Shown here: positions 22,552 to 23,162 of the stretch, piece by piece | How the letters are laid out: each line of letters starts with the position of its first letter | How positions within the stretch are numbered: position 1 is the first letter of the stretch | Origin: Thiobacillus sp. UBA2597 | GTDB lineage: Bacteria > Pseudomonadota > Gammaproteobacteria > Burkholderiales > Thiobacillaceae | DNA length: 23,162 nucleotides | Direction of reading: 5' to 3' | Assembly (NCBI GenBank): GCA_002339725.1 | Contig: DDKN01000113.1 | Location: 1 to 23,162 of the forward strand | Notes under the pieces: model-generated | The model's database searches: none | Told to the model about the DNA's origin: nothing | The model's input: the letters and a program-made list of their open reading frames with translations, nothing else | Translations under genes and position numbers: made by a program

Positions 22552-23162
22552 TTAACGTCGCGTAGCGACACTGCGTCCCCCTCGCCCGCCTGCGGGAGAG
22601 GGCAGGGGTGAGGGGAAAAGCGCTGCAAATTCTTGGGCGACGGCCCTGGGATCGTCGGCCTGGTACAGGGCGCTGATCACCGCCAGCAGGTCGGCGCCCG
22701 CCTCGATCAGGGCCGGCGCGTTCGCCGGCGTGATGCCGCCGATGGCGCAGAGCGGCAGTGTCAATTCGCGCCGCGCGGCGCGCAGCAGCTCGGGGCTGGC
22801 GCGGCGGGCATCCGGTTTCACCTGGGAAGGAAAGAAACTGCCGAAGGCGACGTAATCCACACCCGCCGCCTGCGCCTGGCGGGCCAGGGCCAGGTCGTCG
22901 TAGCAGGAGGCGCCCAGTATTTTACCTGGTCCCAGGCGTTGCCGGGCGGCGGTAAGGTCGCCGTCGTCGCCGCCCAGGTGGACGCCGTCGGCCTCGACCT
23001 GCAGGGCCAGCTCGATGCAGTCGTTGACGATCAGCCGCGCGCCGTAGCGCCGGGTCAGGGCGCGCAAGGCACCGGCCTGTTCCTGGCGGTGGCAGTCCGA
23101 GGTGGTCTTGTTGCGGTATTGCACGATGCGGCAGCCGCCGGCCAGGATGGCCTCGGTGCTGG
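22552..23162 (-). CDS. thiE: Thiamine-phosphate synthase ThiE (5' truncated by window edge), repeat-derived C-terminus
   Basis: ThiE couples the thiazole and pyrimidine halves to make thiamine phosphate. The TIM-barrel motifs are visible: GGCRIVQYRNKT, LIVNDCIELA, GVHLGGDDGD, ILGASCYD, VDYVAFGSFFPSQ, LPLCAIGGITPAN and GADLLAVISALY. The frame stays open to the window edge; the GTG at 23124 is internal and the true start is outside. After the normal end of the fold (AVAQEFAALF) the protein has about 20 extra residues (PSPLPSPAGGRGG and on) encoded by a REP-like repeat. It is probably the first visible gene of thiE-hemL-dsrS. Confidence 0.93.
   Translation of the reverse strand, partial: STEAILAGGCRIVQYRNKTTSDCHRQEQAGALRALTRRYGARLIVNDCIELALQVEADGVHLGGDDGDLTAARQRLGPGKILGASCYDDLALARQAQAAGVDYVAFGSFFPSQVKPDARRASPELLRAARRELTLPLCAIGGITPANAPALIEAGADLLAVISALYQADDPRAVAQEFAALFPSPLPSPAGGRGGRSVATRR
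22573..22618 (-). repeat. REP-like palindromic unit forming the thiE 3' end
   Basis: Core arms CCCGC (22585-22589) and GCGGG (22592-22596) are followed by AGAGGGCAGGGGTGAG. The tail matches the unit at 9978-10019 and its head type matches the murB pair. The unit lies wholly inside the thiE reading frame just before the stop. Confidence 0.7.

Noticed and set aside
20094..22628. Very long open frames (787 and 844 codons) on both strands across dsrS and hemL
   Set aside because: They run through two complete genes in other frames, with Arg/Gly/Ala-rich composition typical of GC-rich shadows.
1..23162. Search for mobile elements, CRISPR arrays, tRNA/rRNA genes, toxin-antitoxin or defence genes
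   Set aside because: None was seen. Apart from the REP-like units the window consists of conserved chromosomal genes with uniform composition.

Overview
This window reads as chromosomal DNA of a GC-rich, Gram-negative betaproteobacterium, most likely a sulfur oxidiser of the Thiobacillus/Sulfuritortus/Sulfuricella kind. The reasons are a dcw cluster ending in ftsZ-lpxC, a ponA/pilMNOPQ divergent pair, a dihaem cytochrome c4 next to engB and hemB, and a gene resembling dsrS, which is linked to the reverse dissimilatory sulfite reductase (rDsr) sulfur-oxidation pathway. The lineage is inferred from gene content and protein flavour; no marker RNA is present.

Layout: (1) 1-7718, plus strand: the 3' part of the division and cell wall cluster, murC (5' end outside the window), murB, ddl, ftsQ, ftsA, ftsZ, lpxC and a 60-residue membrane protein. 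The genes are tightly packed, with several start/stop overlaps. (2) 7732-7755: a two-way terminator. (3) 7772-12931, minus strand: the type IV pilus assembly operon pilM-N-O-P-Q. (4) 13057-15943, plus strand and divergent from pilM: the bifunctional penicillin-binding protein ponA and a conserved nucleotidyltransferase-like gene. (5) 16005-17526: two tandem YcgR-like PilZ proteins, likely c-di-GMP effectors. (6) 17576-19397, minus strand: hemB and engB, separated by a structured stretch that looks like a small RNA on the plus strand. (7) 19468-20097: cytochrome c4 with its terminator. (8) 20168-23162, minus strand: thiE (5' end outside the window), hemL and a dsrS-like gene, spaced like an operon.

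The functions are largely housekeeping: peptidoglycan precursor synthesis and septation, lipid A commitment, pilus biogenesis, c-di-GMP sensing, tetrapyrrole synthesis (hemB, hemL), thiamine synthesis and respiratory electron transfer. HemB and HemL act in the same C5 haem pathway that supplies the cytochrome.

The less ordinary content is small. A REP-like GC-rich palindromic repeat family occurs in three places: as an inverted pair inserted in frame in murB, as a unit forming the C-terminal codons of thiE, and as a unit in the pilP-pilQ gap. A multi-hairpin element between hemB and engB has CU-rich, anti-Shine-Dalgarno-like loops and a perfect intrinsic terminator, and is the best candidate for an undescribed regulatory RNA. 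A 17-codon mini-ORF bridges ftsQ and ftsA with ATGA overlaps at both ends. A G-quadruplex motif lies in the hemB leader. I found no mobile element, CRISPR array, tRNA, rRNA or defence system. No stretch longer than about 175 bases lacks a gene.
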